Below are positions 14,246-23,057 of a DNA stretch of 28,979 bases, piece after piece. The stretch is taken from positions 1 through 28,979 of the IMG/VR virus record IMGVR_UViG_3300038701_001381. One strand, 5' to 3'. The stretch comes from a virus. Every line of letters starts with the position of its first letter. The first letter of the stretch is position 1. Made by a program: the position numbers and the translations under genes. A model generated the notes under the pieces. It searched no databases and was not told where the DNA came from. It saw only the letters and a list, made by a program, of their open reading frames with translations.

Positions 14246-16076
14246 TCTGACCTCTCTCCGGGATACGGTATTCCTTACCATTGGGTCCGATAACGATTGA
14301 TCCTGGTGGATATGACAGTGCCTCGTCCACGGTCTTCACTCGTGGAGGGACCCCAACTCTCTCACGGAACTGTTGTATTCGTATCGCAGCCCGTAAATTC
14401 TGCTTCCTAAACTCGGCGTCGGCTCTCATATCGGTACTGTTCTTCATCGCGTCGTTGTACAGACGCTCCAGGTCGATGTCTCTTGCCAGTAACCGTTGCT
14501 TGTATGCTGTGGGATTGTCCATGAGAGACGGTTCGATTGTTACAACTTCCTCAATCCTCTCCATCTCACCTACGGCAAACCGCGGATTCTGCTGCAATGA
14601 TGTGACCAACTGTCTCTGGAGAGTTGCAATCTGCTCTCTAGCCAGCACCACTTGTCTCGATCCCACCACCTCCCCTAAAGCACCACCTACTCCGGGAATT
14701 CTTCCAACGAATTCACGGGCAGCGGGTATCGGTCCGGTAACGTCTCCCGCTCCTGCAGATTGCCATACAGAAGGCCCCTCGTATGTATTTTCCCCACTCA
14801 GATCAAGGAATTTGTCTGTCGCAACTTCGGGGGTCTGCTCCGGGGTCTCCCCTGTCGCCACTTGACCACCGGGGATAGGAATACCAGCACGACGGGCAGC
14901 CTCCAGAATGTGCCTGGCCGGGGTTCTGCGAATCGTCTGGATATCGCCCGTCTGGGGGTCTTTATACTGCTGGGGCTTCATGTACTCATTCAGCGCCGAC
15001 TCGAACATCGTCACTTCACGTTCATCTGCCAAGCCATACGCCACAGCATTTGCAGAATCATTGAGAATGTTCAGCGATTGTCCAGTGATGCCCCGACCGA
15101 AGTCTGGCTGAGAGGATTCCAGCCCGATAATGTTCTGCCTCTCGGACTCATTCAACGGGCGCCCGAGTACCGCTTCAGCGTCCGCCACCTTGTCAGCAAA
15201 GGTAGTCGCCCCTTCTTTCGGTGCAAGCCCAGCCAATCGTAAACGTTGTTCCGGCGTGATCTGATCCACAGAGACCCCAAGAATCTGAGCAGTCTCCTGG
15301 AGCTTCTGGAGACCTTTATTCGATTCAATCTCATTCTCCCGGCGTTTCTTCACCACTTGGAGTTTAAGGGAACGCATGTCTGCCGCTGGAAGAGACTCCA
15401 CGGCGACCTTTGATGTAAGCACCTGCTCTACTTGATCAAGATCCCCCTGAATCATCAGGGTCTGGACACCAGATTTCAGGATTTCCCCTCTACCAGTGAT
15501 CCTGTGCGCTGTCTGCTCCTCCTCGGTGAGGGCTCCGGACATTTGGTCCACTTCGGCATCCCATGACGCCATGTGTTCGAGAATCATGTCCGGTGACTTG
15601 GCAGATGTATCAGCCAGTGTTTTTCTTACCGACGAGATGTGGTTATTGACCAACGCCTTCTGGGACTCAATGGCGGTCTTGGATGCAATCCCCGCGTGGC
15701 TCCCCCTCGACTGTTCCAGCATCGCATTCAGTTGTAAACGACTATCTTCACTCCCACCATGGCCCTGCAGAAGTTCATCCCGTTTTTCCGCCAATGCCTC
15801 TCCGTAAGAGGATAGGACACTGGGGTCGGTAAAGTCCTGTTCTGCCTGCATCTGGGTCAGTTGATCCCGTGCAAACGTATCGTACTCATTGAGAGCCCGA
15901 ACCCGCTGGATCGTATCAAGTCGGCTCTGCTTCTTCTGCTGTACCTGCTGGATCTGATTCACCGCGTTTGCCATATCACCAAACGGGTTAGCCCCAAAGT
16001 CTTCGGCGGTAGCCCGGCGAGTGTTGATCCCGCCTTGGGCTGTAGTCTGCTGCGTGTATTCTCTGATTTTTGGCAT
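14232..16076 (-). CDS. Internal virion protein, helical
   Basis: A 614-residue protein. The N-terminal half is glutamine- and charge-rich helix (NQIQQVQQKKQSRLDTIQRVRAL; AEQDFTDPSVLSSYGEALAEKRDELLQG), and the C-terminal region ends in a small beta segment (PPGSIVIGPNGKEYRIPERGQ). The position between a gp14-like protein and the large internal protein points to an ejection-complex subunit like T7 gp15. I see no lytic transglycosylase motif. The ATG shares one base with the upstream TGA. Confidence 0.72.
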   Translation of the reverse strand: MPKIREYTQQTTAQGGINTRRATAEDFGANPFGDMANAVNQIQQVQQKKQSRLDTIQRVRALNEYDTFARDQLTQMQAEQDFTDPSVLSSYGEALAEKRDELLQGHGGSEDSRLQLNAMLEQSRGSHAGIASKTAIESQKALVNNHISSVRKTLADTSAKSPDMILEHMASWDAEVDQMSGALTEEEQTAHRITGRGEILKSGVQTLMIQGDLDQVEQVLTSKVAVESLPAADMRSLKLQVVKKRRENEIESNKGLQKLQETAQILGVSVDQITPEQRLRLAGLAPKEGATTFADKVADAEAVLGRPLNESERQNIIGLESSQPDFGRGITGQSLNILNDSANAVAYGLADEREVTMFESALNEYMKPQQYKDPQTGDIQTIRRTPARHILEAARRAGIPIPGGQVATGETPEQTPEVATDKFLDLSGENTYEGPSVWQSAGAGDVTGPIPAAREFVGRIPGVGGALGEVVGSRQVVLAREQIATLQRQLVTSLQQNPRFAVGEMERIEEVVTIEPSLMDNPTAYKQRLLARDIDLERLYNDAMKNSTDMRADAEFRKQNLRAAIRIQQFRERVGVPPRVKTVDEALSYPPGSIVIGPNGKEYRIPERGQNAAE

Positions 16077-16519
16077 CAGCCTGTCCTGGTTAAATAGTCT
16101 TGAGTGCCAGTCAACAATGAGCTACCGGCTTTGAAAATGGAACCGGTCATCGCACTCTTCCCGCGTGACTCTTCCAGTGTAGCCGTACTCTCAAACCCAC
16201 TCGCCTTGAGGTCGCCCGCATACAGGATGTTTTGCCGGTCAAGTTCTGCCTCCAAGGCCGACTGCTCAATGATGTCCAGGGGAGACCCTTCAAGGGCGAC
16301 ACCCGATGCCCCGTACCCGGCTCTCGCTGACCCAATACGTCGCCGGGCCTCCCGACCCTGGGCTTCCGCGTTCGCGGCTGCCTGTTGCCGGGCTGCAATC
16401 GCATTGTTCCTGGCGACGGCGGCATTGTACTCGGCAGCATTCTTCTCCTGTCGGCCCTGAGAGATGGCACCGACAACAGAGAACGCTGTACTGAGAATAC
16501 TCATTGTGACGGGGTCCAT
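16076..16519 (-). CDS. Internal virion protein B-like (T7 gp14 position)
   Basis: A 147-residue protein. It begins with a hydrophobic segment (PVTMSILSTAFSVVGAISQG), followed by the family-typical string EKNAAEYNAAVARNNAIAAR and the motif RRRIGSARAGYGASGVALEGSPLDIIEQSALEAELD, which recurs in small ejection proteins of many podoviruses. It probably forms the outer-membrane or tail-extension part of the ejection channel. TAG of the previous gene is directly followed by its ATG. Confidence 0.8.
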   Translation of the reverse strand: MDPVTMSILSTAFSVVGAISQGRQEKNAAEYNAAVARNNAIAARQQAAANAEAQGREARRRIGSARAGYGASGVALEGSPLDIIEQSALEAELDRQNILYAGDLKASGFESTATLEESRGKSAMTGSIFKAGSSLLTGTQDYLTRTG

Positions 16520-16939
16520 CTACAAAATCCTCGCATATAGTGCACAATCCCTACCATCCGGAGTATAAGCCCGGCGTCTCTCACACTCAAGCTCGAACCC
16601 CAGCATCCGCGCCCACCGATGAGCTTCCGGGAAGTCACAGTCCACGTCCATCTCAATTCGCCGGTATGGGGCGATACTGAGATACCGCTTCACCGCCCGG
16701 GTGACCTGAATCATCCGAGGCCCCACGTCACGGGAAATATAGGCCCACGCCAATGCTCTATTGGGACATACCTCGCTGGCCCCTGCACACGCGATGATCT
16801 CCCCGTTGTCAACAGCGGTATACCCATCCTTTTCCAGTTGTCTCATCAGTAGTGGGGTCAACAGCTCTTGGAAACCCTCCTGCTGGTTCTGGATCAGGAT
16901 ATTCTTCAGATGTTCTCTTTTGAAAGGCACGATCTCCAT
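16520..16939 (-). CDS. GNAT-fold protein, T7 gp13-like internal virion protein
   Basis: A 139-residue protein with the layout of a GNAT acetyltransferase-like fold: ITP-style strand MEIVPFKREHLKNILIQN, YTAVDNGEIIACAG, AWAYISRDVGPRMIQVTRAVKRYL, RIEMDVDCDFPEAHRWARMLGFELE. This is the pattern of the T7 gp13 family of podovirus internal proteins, which keep the fold but not proven activity. I chose ATG 16939, which overlaps the nozzle-gene stop (TGATG); an upstream start would lie inside that gene. Confidence 0.82.
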   Translation of the reverse strand: MEIVPFKREHLKNILIQNQQEGFQELLTPLLMRQLEKDGYTAVDNGEIIACAGASEVCPNRALAWAYISRDVGPRMIQVTRAVKRYLSIAPYRRIEMDVDCDFPEAHRWARMLGFELECERRRAYTPDGRDCALYARIL

Positions 16940-18954
16940 CACCTGTCCTGTGTCACAAGCTGCGGGAATATTCCCAACAGGGTGAATGGCAACGGCTGCT
17001 CCTGCCGGAAGTACATATACCCCTCTCGTTCGTACCCACCGTTCCACGCCACCGACTTGTCTCCGGTGAACAAGGCGGGAGGGTCCCCCATCGCATCCGC
17101 AGATGTACGAAACGGCAGGGTGTCCAGATTTGAAGCAGATGGGCCGAACTGCAGTCCAAGTGTTTTGTAAAGGCGGACCCCAACCCGGTGAATTCGTTTG
17201 GTCTTGCCTTGGGCAGTCCCATCAGCAGCACCCGCTTCGATTCGCAATGTCTGCAGGTTCGAAGTGTACTTCAACCCAAGGTGTACAACGCTGGAGGATC
17301 TGACAAGGGTCACACTCCCACTCGACACCGTAACATCGGGATGGGTTGCCCCATCAGCCAGGACCTGCAGGGTCTCACCTTCAAGGTGATCCAAGCCACT
17401 GATGCTAGTCGTTGCAGTACTGTCGTAGGTCAGTCCGCAATCCACGAAGAAGGCGTCTTCCGTCGTGGTATCTTCGAACTTCGGTGTAAGGTACTCGATA
17501 TAGCGGACTGTGCTGCCGTCAATAGTTCTCTTGACCACAAGCCATAGCTCGTCTGCTGTCTCATCAGGGGTGGGGATCACCGCTACTGATTCAACCACTG
17601 CGTCCCCGCTACCGAAGGACCCACCGACGATATGCCTGTGCCACCCAACAACGTCCTGATCTCGTTCGTAGGTAAGACCGACCAATTGGCCGTCTGACCG
17701 GACGAACCACACAATGGAAGAGGGCTCCTGCTGATATGCGAATTGGGTCACACCCCCCACCAGGACGTGTTCTGCTAGGATGGTCATGTCTGGAGAACGG
17801 AACCCGTCCACCTCGTAGACATAGGCCAACTCTCGCACTTTACGACCCGCCCTCTGAACATACAGAGCGGCCTTACCCGCCCGGAGCGCCTGGAGGTTGT
17901 CACTTCCATAGGCCGTTGACCGTTTGGCTGCGATATTAGTTGGGGTGATCGCCTCCTGCAGCGAAGATGGACGCAAGATCCATTCACCCGAGGTGGTGCC
18001 GATCAACAGGCCCTTCTCGTCGTCCACCATCCATCGGATGGCATTCACATCATTGGCATTCAGGGTTACCGCTACCGCGTTGTCGTCCGCCACCACGCCA
18101 TCGGTGGCAGATGGCGCGAAATTCTCATAATCTCCCACTATGCTCATGTCCACTCGCTGGGGGGAGTAATCGCCCCCGGCGAAGCACAACCTATCCTCGA
18201 AAAAGATACAGGCAGCCGGATAACCGGTTGTGTCACTCCATAATCCGAGGCGCCATTCAGTTGATGCTGTAGTGTCGGCGAAGTCGTTTATCACCGTGGC
18301 GTCCACCACAGTCGTGCTGGTGAATGCGGTGATCTTGGCGTACCCCCACGTTGAGGAGTGCTTGATCCTCACCAACCGGTTCACATCGGTCGAGGCAAAC
18401 AGTGCCGCACTAGCCGTCAATGTAATAGACCCGGTGGTGGCCGACGGCGTGATCGTCGTGGTGCCCGAATTCGTCACCAGGTAGGGTCCGTCCAGGAAAC
18501 TGATAGCGGTCAGGGTCCAGGATGTGTGCCCCGTACGGGACAGTTTCCGGGGAGCGTAATCCGGGTGTGTGATGTAGATCACATCCGCAGACTGGGTGAA
18601 CTTCAGTTCAAACAGATCCGCTTCCAAGTAGGGGGATACAATCTCATACGGCGACCCACCACTCTCAATTTGCCCTCGATCCCGGTAGAACCGGAAATAT
18701 TGATCCCCGGCTTCGATGATGTAGGCTTGGGTAACGGAGAACTGGAAAGGGATCAGCCGGGTGGACTTGGCGCTGGTCTTCACTTCCGCCACGAACATTG
18801 TACCGGTGCGCCGGCTGATGCCGCCCTGCACCAGAGGGATCATGTTCTCTAAGAGTGTGCAGGCGTACGGGTATTTCTTGTAATTGACTACTGCTGCCGA
18901 AAGCTCAGAGAATTCTCCCGCGTTGAATGCTTCTTGGATAGGGGATGCTTTCAT
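16939..18954 (-). CDS. Tail tubular protein B-like nozzle protein
   Basis: A 671-residue protein matching the podovirus nozzle or stabilisation proteins (T7 gp12 type). The N-terminal signature is clear: IQEAFNAGEFSELSAA, ENMIPLVQGGISRRTGTMFV and TRLIPFQFSVTQAYIIEAGD. A long beta-rich body follows, including YPAACIFFEDRLCFAGGDYSPQRVDMS and LIGTTSGEWILRPSS. It should cap the tail tube below the adaptor. Its ATG and the upstream TAA form TAATG. Confidence 0.92.
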   Translation of the reverse strand: MKASPIQEAFNAGEFSELSAAVVNYKKYPYACTLLENMIPLVQGGISRRTGTMFVAEVKTSAKSTRLIPFQFSVTQAYIIEAGDQYFRFYRDRGQIESGGSPYEIVSPYLEADLFELKFTQSADVIYITHPDYAPRKLSRTGHTSWTLTAISFLDGPYLVTNSGTTTITPSATTGSITLTASAALFASTDVNRLVRIKHSSTWGYAKITAFTSTTVVDATVINDFADTTASTEWRLGLWSDTTGYPAACIFFEDRLCFAGGDYSPQRVDMSIVGDYENFAPSATDGVVADDNAVAVTLNANDVNAIRWMVDDEKGLLIGTTSGEWILRPSSLQEAITPTNIAAKRSTAYGSDNLQALRAGKAALYVQRAGRKVRELAYVYEVDGFRSPDMTILAEHVLVGGVTQFAYQQEPSSIVWFVRSDGQLVGLTYERDQDVVGWHRHIVGGSFGSGDAVVESVAVIPTPDETADELWLVVKRTIDGSTVRYIEYLTPKFEDTTTEDAFFVDCGLTYDSTATTSISGLDHLEGETLQVLADGATHPDVTVSSGSVTLVRSSSVVHLGLKYTSNLQTLRIEAGAADGTAQGKTKRIHRVGVRLYKTLGLQFGPSASNLDTLPFRTSADAMGDPPALFTGDKSVAWNGGYEREGYMYFRQEQPLPFTLLGIFPQLVTQDR

Positions 18955-19538
18955 TACAGACGATCCGTGATCCAGGACCCGTCAGCGGCCTCCACCGGGG
19001 GTGTCTCGAACGCATTGTGTTTCCGTGCATCCCGGATAACATCCTGGTACTCCTGCATCGCCAACTGTCGCTTGGAGTTGCTCTGGGTCAACTGTTCACA
19101 CATCTCCATCGCTAACCGGGCGGACAGGGCCTCGACGAACAGTGAGTCGAACTTATTTGGATCGGTCACCCGGCTGACATACCGGATCTCCAGTGGAGCA
19201 TCTTCGTCGGTGACGATGCACCGACTGCCACCAACATCCTCCAGCTTCCAGTCAGTCATGTAGACTTTTTCGCGATGGTCTGGTGGGACCAGCTTCAGAT
19301 AGTCTGCCGGGAGGGGGAATGCGTTGTCATATCCAAATGGTGGTGACGTGGAGGACGCGGCAAGGGACGCCCGTTTGATGGCAAACGACCACCAGTGTGA
19401 GCGCAGCAGGGCATCCCTGACCGGTTCATAGGCAAGATTACATGCCCTACCCTCGGTGCTATCCTCAGTCAGAGACAGGATGGTCGAGGCGCCAAGTTTC
19501 TGGAGAGCCCTGTTGCATATCTGCACTTCTGATGTCAC
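18954..19538 (-). CDS. Tail tubular protein A-like adaptor protein
   Basis: A 194-residue protein of the podovirus adaptor type (T7 gp11). Typical N-terminus: EVQICNRALQKLGA, STEGRACNLAYEPVRDALLRSHWWSFAIKRASL; later FPLPADYLKLVPP. It should ring the portal and connect it to the nozzle protein coded next. The start is GTG 19538 with a strong GGAGGT seven bases upstream. Confidence 0.9.
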   Translation of the reverse strand: MTSEVQICNRALQKLGASTILSLTEDSTEGRACNLAYEPVRDALLRSHWWSFAIKRASLAASSTSPPFGYDNAFPLPADYLKLVPPDHREKVYMTDWKLEDVGGSRCIVTDEDAPLEIRYVSRVTDPNKFDSLFVEALSARLAMEMCEQLTQSNSKRQLAMQEYQDVIRDARKHNAFETPPVEAADGSWITDRL

Positions 19539-19560
19539 GAATTACCTCCGGCATGGATCG

Positions 19561-19971
19561 CTACTCACGCACTTCCCTGGTGTAGAACTTGCCGCTGAAC
19601 TCATCGCCGGCTACACCATTGAACGCACTACACCGCATAGACCATCCAGACTGCAACGTGAACTTCGTCGGGATTGGGGACTGCAGTGCTGTGTCAATGA
19701 AGGATGTCTCCCGATAAATCCCTTGCAAATACTGGATATGGACTCCCGTCTGGCTTGCAGGCACCGCTGCACCGGCATGCATATCCATGAAAAATGTACC
19801 AGACGCATCATACAGCGCGAGTCTGATATATCGGTTGGCGACGGTTGCATCGGTCGTGACACTCACCTCACCGAACAATATTTCCAGCGTTTCACCAGTA
19901 GTATTGGACATTACGGCGACCACGTTCCCCGCTGTCGCCTCGAACTCAAGAACGTGATCAACAGGTCTCAT
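19561..19971 (-). CDS. Virion protein of unknown role, beta-rich
   Basis: A 136-residue protein with alternating hydrophobic segments that suggest a beta fold: HVLEFEATAGNVVAVMSNT, LEILFGEVSVTTD, YIRLALYDASGTFF, KFTLQSGWSMRCSAF. I recognise no family. It lies between the capsid genes and the adaptor, where podoviruses carry decoration, head-fibre or connector proteins. The start is ATG 19971, 9 bases past the previous stop. Confidence 0.68.
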   Translation of the reverse strand: MRPVDHVLEFEATAGNVVAVMSNTTGETLEILFGEVSVTTDATVANRYIRLALYDASGTFFMDMHAGAAVPASQTGVHIQYLQGIYRETSFIDTALQSPIPTKFTLQSGWSMRCSAFNGVAGDEFSGKFYTREVRE

Positions 19972-19980
19972 GAAGCACCC

Positions 19981-20175
19981 CTACGCAATCGGACTGGTTT
20001 CGGTCGCCTTGAGATGATTCATAATCGCCTCAAGACCCAGGATGACATCCAACTTGGTGGTGTAGATTGAGTCCGCCACTCGCAGTTCGATAGCCTCACT
20101 GGACGTGGATGCACCCTCGGTGACCTCATGGGTCATCTCTTCGCCCAGCACAACGGAATAAAATTTGTCGGCCAT
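19981..20175 (-). CDS. Small head-module protein, 64 residues
   Basis: Begins MADKFYSVVLGEEMTHEVTEGASTSSEAIELRV, with a C-terminal helix (KLDVILGLEAIMNHLKATE). The start is preceded by GGGAGG. Small proteins of this size after the capsid gene are common in podoviruses and may be cement or assembly proteins; no family is recognised. A strong hairpin lies immediately upstream, in the leader of its transcript. Confidence 0.68.
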   Translation of the reverse strand: MADKFYSVVLGEEMTHEVTEGASTSSEAIELRVADSIYTTKLDVILGLEAIMNHLKATETSPIA

Positions 20176-20195
20176 GATAGCCTCCCGTGGAAAGA

Positions 20196-20213
20196 GGGGG
20201 ACCGAAGTCCCCC
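20196..20213 (-). terminator. UUCG-capped hairpin, probable partial terminator or mRNA stabiliser
   Basis: On the minus strand the sequence reads GGGGGAC-TTCG-GTCCCCC, a perfect 7-pair stem with an extra-stable UUCG loop, followed by TCTTT and preceded by AAAG. It lies between the genes ending at 20221 and starting at 20175. It is either a weak intrinsic terminator that reduces expression of later genes or a 3'-end stabiliser of the abundant capsid messages. Confidence 0.7.
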
Positions 20214-20220
20214 TTTCTGG

Positions 20221-20721
20221 TTACACCGCGTAGCGGACCTTCAGACCGATTACAGTCGGACCACCGTTGAACACCGTTTCCACGACACAACAGATGTCGT
20301 ATTCGATGTTCGGATCGGCAGACAGACCCAGGACTTCCCACAGTGGGTTGTCTGACTCGGCGTAAGTGTACTCACCGGACTCATAGGTCTGGTCGGAGTT
20401 ATTGAACGGACCACCAGTCAGTGCAAGTGCGCTGGCGAACAGATCACGATCAACTACCGCGCCGCCGTTACCATCGGTCTGGTACACGCCGATGTCGATG
20501 GCGCCGCCTGTGGTTGCATCTGCAGCATTCAGCAGCACCTGCGAGATGCGACAGTTCGAGGGGACCCGACACATCCGCATGATGGTGTCATCTGCCTGGT
20601 CTGCAGCCGGCGAGACCACCCCCACTGCTTCCATCAGGCGACCCTGACCTTCTGCGGCGTTGGTGAACACGACCGGGGTAGCGGTGGCATTCGTGATATG
20701 GGTAGATTTCAGATCAGCCAT
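20221..20721 (-). CDS. Head-associated structural protein, possible decoration
   Basis: A 166-residue protein directly after the capsid gene. It looks beta-rich: THITNATATPVVFTNAAEGQGRLMEAVGVV, NCRISQVLLNAADATTGGAIDIGVYQTDGN, EYDICCVVETVFNGGPTVIGLKVRY. Its strong ribosome-binding site (AGGAGATTATC before ATG) and the stem-loop after it suggest high expression, as for a capsid cement protein. I do not recognise a named family. Confidence 0.7.
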   Translation of the reverse strand: MADLKSTHITNATATPVVFTNAAEGQGRLMEAVGVVSPAADQADDTIMRMCRVPSNCRISQVLLNAADATTGGAIDIGVYQTDGNGGAVVDRDLFASALALTGGPFNNSDQTYESGEYTYAESDNPLWEVLGLSADPNIEYDICCVVETVFNGGPTVIGLKVRYAV

Positions 20722-20734
20722 GATAATCTCCTAA

Positions 20735-21625
20735 TTATGCCCGGTAGGACTCGATAGCATACACCTTGTCTTCTTCGAGACGGGTGGCGCCAGCGGTCAT
20801 TTTGGTGTAGAGCTGCCAGGGTTCACCCTGCAGGTCATTACGCCGGGAGATGGAATTGTTGATGTCATTCCAGAGCCCCAGGTACATACCGGACTTCACC
20901 CACACAGGAAGGGTCACTTCGTTGGTGCCGGCCAGAGAGGTCTCGATCTGCTCACAGTGGATGAAATTGAACCCCAGGAACTGCTGCACCTTCCCATCCA
21001 CCAGCACGGGCCGGGAGTTGAAGTCGGTGCTGATCACCTGGATCTCGTTCAACAGGGACGCATGATCAGCGGCAGTGATGCCGATGAACACTTCTTCCAT
21101 GTCAAAGTCCACGAAATTCGCCATCATCAGTTCCTTGACGGCCTTGATCTTGGCGACGTTCAGCTTTGAGTTCGCACCACCAACGGCCACGTCCACTTCG
21201 TTCGCAGCAGTGAAACTGGTCGAAGTGCTGCCGGTTTCACCGGTCTTGGCTGTACCCGTGAACGCAGTACAGATCAATTTATCGAACTGGCGACCTGCTG
21301 CCATGACGGCGTTTGCCACGTAAGCCGAGGACGGGTCGGTGATCAGACGCAGCTTGTCGAACTCGTCGATGAGCTGGGGCAGATCGAAGTCGGACGGGAA
21401 AACCCACCGACGGTCGGTTGCGGCGTCCACTCGGGGCATCGCATTGAACCGGCCAGACACCGACTGCATCTCAACAGCACCGAACTGATCGACCGGGGAA
21501 GCCTGCTTACCAACATGGGAGCCCATGGTCACCGCATTGCGGAGTTTGGAGCCCTTCTGCTGAAGCAGGAGCTGGATATTCGTGCTGTACTGCTGCACGT
21601 AATGTGTAGGGATATTTTCAGACAT
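20735..21625 (-). CDS. Major capsid protein
   Basis: A 296-residue protein with the features of podovirus capsid proteins of the HK97 fold: HYVQQYSTNIQLLLQQKGSKLRNAV at the start, a middle RRWVFPSDFDLPQLIDEFDKLRLITDPSSAYVANAVMAAGRQFDKLI, and FNFIHCEQI..LPVWVKSGMYLGLWNDINNSISRR near the end. It follows the scaffold in the expected order and has a strong AGGAGA site. It forms the icosahedral shell. No separate protease is visible, in line with non-processed podovirus capsids. Confidence 0.9.
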   Translation of the reverse strand: MSENIPTHYVQQYSTNIQLLLQQKGSKLRNAVTMGSHVGKQASPVDQFGAVEMQSVSGRFNAMPRVDAATDRRWVFPSDFDLPQLIDEFDKLRLITDPSSAYVANAVMAAGRQFDKLICTAFTGTAKTGETGSTSTSFTAANEVDVAVGGANSKLNVAKIKAVKELMMANFVDFDMEEVFIGITAADHASLLNEIQVISTDFNSRPVLVDGKVQQFLGFNFIHCEQIETSLAGTNEVTLPVWVKSGMYLGLWNDINNSISRRNDLQGEPWQLYTKMTAGATRLEEDKVYAIESYRA

Positions 21626-21665
21626 TTCAGTCTCCTAATGAGAAATACAAAAGAGTGCGACCCTT

Positions 21666-21920
21666 TCAGGCGATCACATTCCCTGGCGTGTCCTCATCAG
21701 GAGAGGGGCCGTTTTGCCGACTTCCCCGGGGGCCTCTGCGTTTACCACGCTTCGGCGTATCTCGGGTATTACCGACATCATTGCACAAGATCCCCCGTTC
21801 GTAAAGATCCCGTGCAATTTTAATTACTTCCCCCGGAGCGTCCGCTACCGAGGGGCTCACCAAGGTACGGGCCAACTCCAGGCACCGCATCCGAATATCG
21901 TGGATAGCGTTCTCAGACAT
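21666..21920 (-). CDS. Small basic protein between scaffold and capsid genes
   Basis: An 84-residue protein. The N-terminal half is a helix-rich domain (IHDIRMRCLELARTLVSP, EVIKIARDLYERGIL) and the C-terminal half is basic and disordered (PKRGKRRGPRGSRQNG). Small proteins with such helix pairs occur next to capsid genes in phages, but its role is unknown; DNA or RNA binding through the tail is possible. It overlaps the scaffold gene by 8 bases. Confidence 0.68.
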   Translation of the reverse strand: MSENAIHDIRMRCLELARTLVSPSVADAPGEVIKIARDLYERGILCNDVGNTRDTPKRGKRRGPRGSRQNGPSPDEDTPGNVIA

Positions 21921-22791
21921 CGGGGTACGCCGCCTTCATCAACCGTTCCATCTCGGCTCGCGCCTCATGATTACCAGCGATGTACTTCGAGGACCATTCC
22001 TTGTCACCCTGGAGTTGCTTAATGCGGGCTTGCGCACCTGCGGGGGTCATCTTTCCGTTGAAGTTACCGCCACCGTTGCCACCTGTGACGAAGGTATCTT
22101 CGCCCAGCTTGGCGCCGATGTTCGACATGAACTTCATCAAACCATCGAATCCCAGCGCCTTCTCCATGGCGTCGATCTGGTTCTCCTGCAGGCCAAACTC
22201 ACGCGCAGCCGACTTCGCCTTGTCGATCTGGTCATCGTAGGCTTCGCCCCACTCTTTACGGAGTGCAGCATCCTGCTGCTTCAGATTCTCTTGGTACTGC
22301 TCGACCTGAGCATCACCCTGCCCTGCAACGTAGTCGTTCCACTTGTCGTTAATCAGTCGCGCCTGTCGGTCGGTCAGGCCGGCCTCGTGGAACATGGTCT
22401 TGGCGAAGTCTGCAAAGTCTGTCGGCTGCCCTTCGGGGACCGTCAGCTCGTACTTCTCGGCGTCAGCCGGGCGGCCCAGCTTGGAGTAGAACTGGTCAAG
22501 TTCCGCTTTGTCCGCCTTGTCGAAGTCCGGCACCGTCAGCAACTTCTCGTGGGGAGTGCCCACATACTTCTCGGCATTCCTGAACCCCTTAACGGCGTTC
22601 TCCAAGGCTACCGTCGGGTCCATCTTGGTTAGACCACGGTTCTCCATCCAGCCCCGAGTGTCCTCATCGAAACTTGAATACCACGGCTGCTCGGTCGCAC
22701 CGGTTTCATTCGTCACGGCACCAGTCGCTGCGGCTGCAGTAGTGGCACCACCGTCCCCGGTCTCACCGGAGGTGATAGCTTCTTCAGTCAT
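21913..22791 (-). CDS. Scaffolding (capsid assembly) protein
   Basis: A 292-residue, acidic, helix-rich protein. The N-terminus is disordered (Gly, Ala, Thr), followed by PWYSSFDEDTRGWMENRGL, ALENAVKGFRNAEKYVG and LGRPADAEKYEL, all typical of podovirus scaffolds, then a coiled coil (AQVEQYQENLKQQDAALRKEWGEAYDDQIDKAK). It should guide procapsid assembly. Position before the capsid gene agrees. The ATG overlaps the previous stop by ATGA. Confidence 0.9.
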   Translation of the reverse strand: MTEEAITSGETGDGGATTAAAATGAVTNETGATEQPWYSSFDEDTRGWMENRGLTKMDPTVALENAVKGFRNAEKYVGTPHEKLLTVPDFDKADKAELDQFYSKLGRPADAEKYELTVPEGQPTDFADFAKTMFHEAGLTDRQARLINDKWNDYVAGQGDAQVEQYQENLKQQDAALRKEWGEAYDDQIDKAKSAAREFGLQENQIDAMEKALGFDGLMKFMSNIGAKLGEDTFVTGGNGGGNFNGKMTPAGAQARIKQLQGDKEWSSKYIAGNHEARAEMERLMKAAYPDV

Positions 22792-23057
22792 TTTTGAATC
22801 TTCCTCTGTTGTGGAATGTGCAACTCAGTCAGTTGCTCTTCGGTCAGGTCAAGATGCTCCTTGATCCTCAACCATACTTCACGCCTCCCCTCCATCAGTG
22901 CCGATGCTCGGGCGTCTGGGTGGAAACACGATTCGTGAGCTCGGCAGAACTGGGCCAGGTCTTGCAACACGGTATCCCCAGCTACCCCACCAAACGTTAG
23001 CTTATACGCCCGCTGGCGACCGGATAGGAATGATCGGGCTCTCTCAACTAAACTCAC
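22788..23057 (-). CDS. Bbp19-like phage protein
   Basis: An 89-residue protein with the pattern of the Bbp19 family found beside portal genes in BPP-1-like podoviruses: RQRAYKLTFGGVAGDTVLQDLAQFCRAHESCFHPDAR, then LMEGRREVWLRIKEHLDLTEEQL. The function of the family is unknown; a role in head assembly is inferred from constant position. It starts at GTG 23057, which overlaps the portal stop (GTGA). Confidence 0.87.
   Translation of the reverse strand: MSLVERARSFLSGRQRAYKLTFGGVAGDTVLQDLAQFCRAHESCFHPDARASALMEGRREVWLRIKEHLDLTEEQLTELHIPQQRKIQK

Noticed and set aside
13365-14300. Open + strand frame of 311 codons, serine and proline rich
   Set aside because: Antisense to the Gly/Ala-rich part of the large internal protein; composition mirrors that gene and there is no ribosome-binding site.
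21640-21660. Weak hairpin after the capsid gene (AAAGGG/CTCTTT on the minus strand)
   Set aside because: Only six pairs with a wobble and no clear T-run; too weak to call a terminator.
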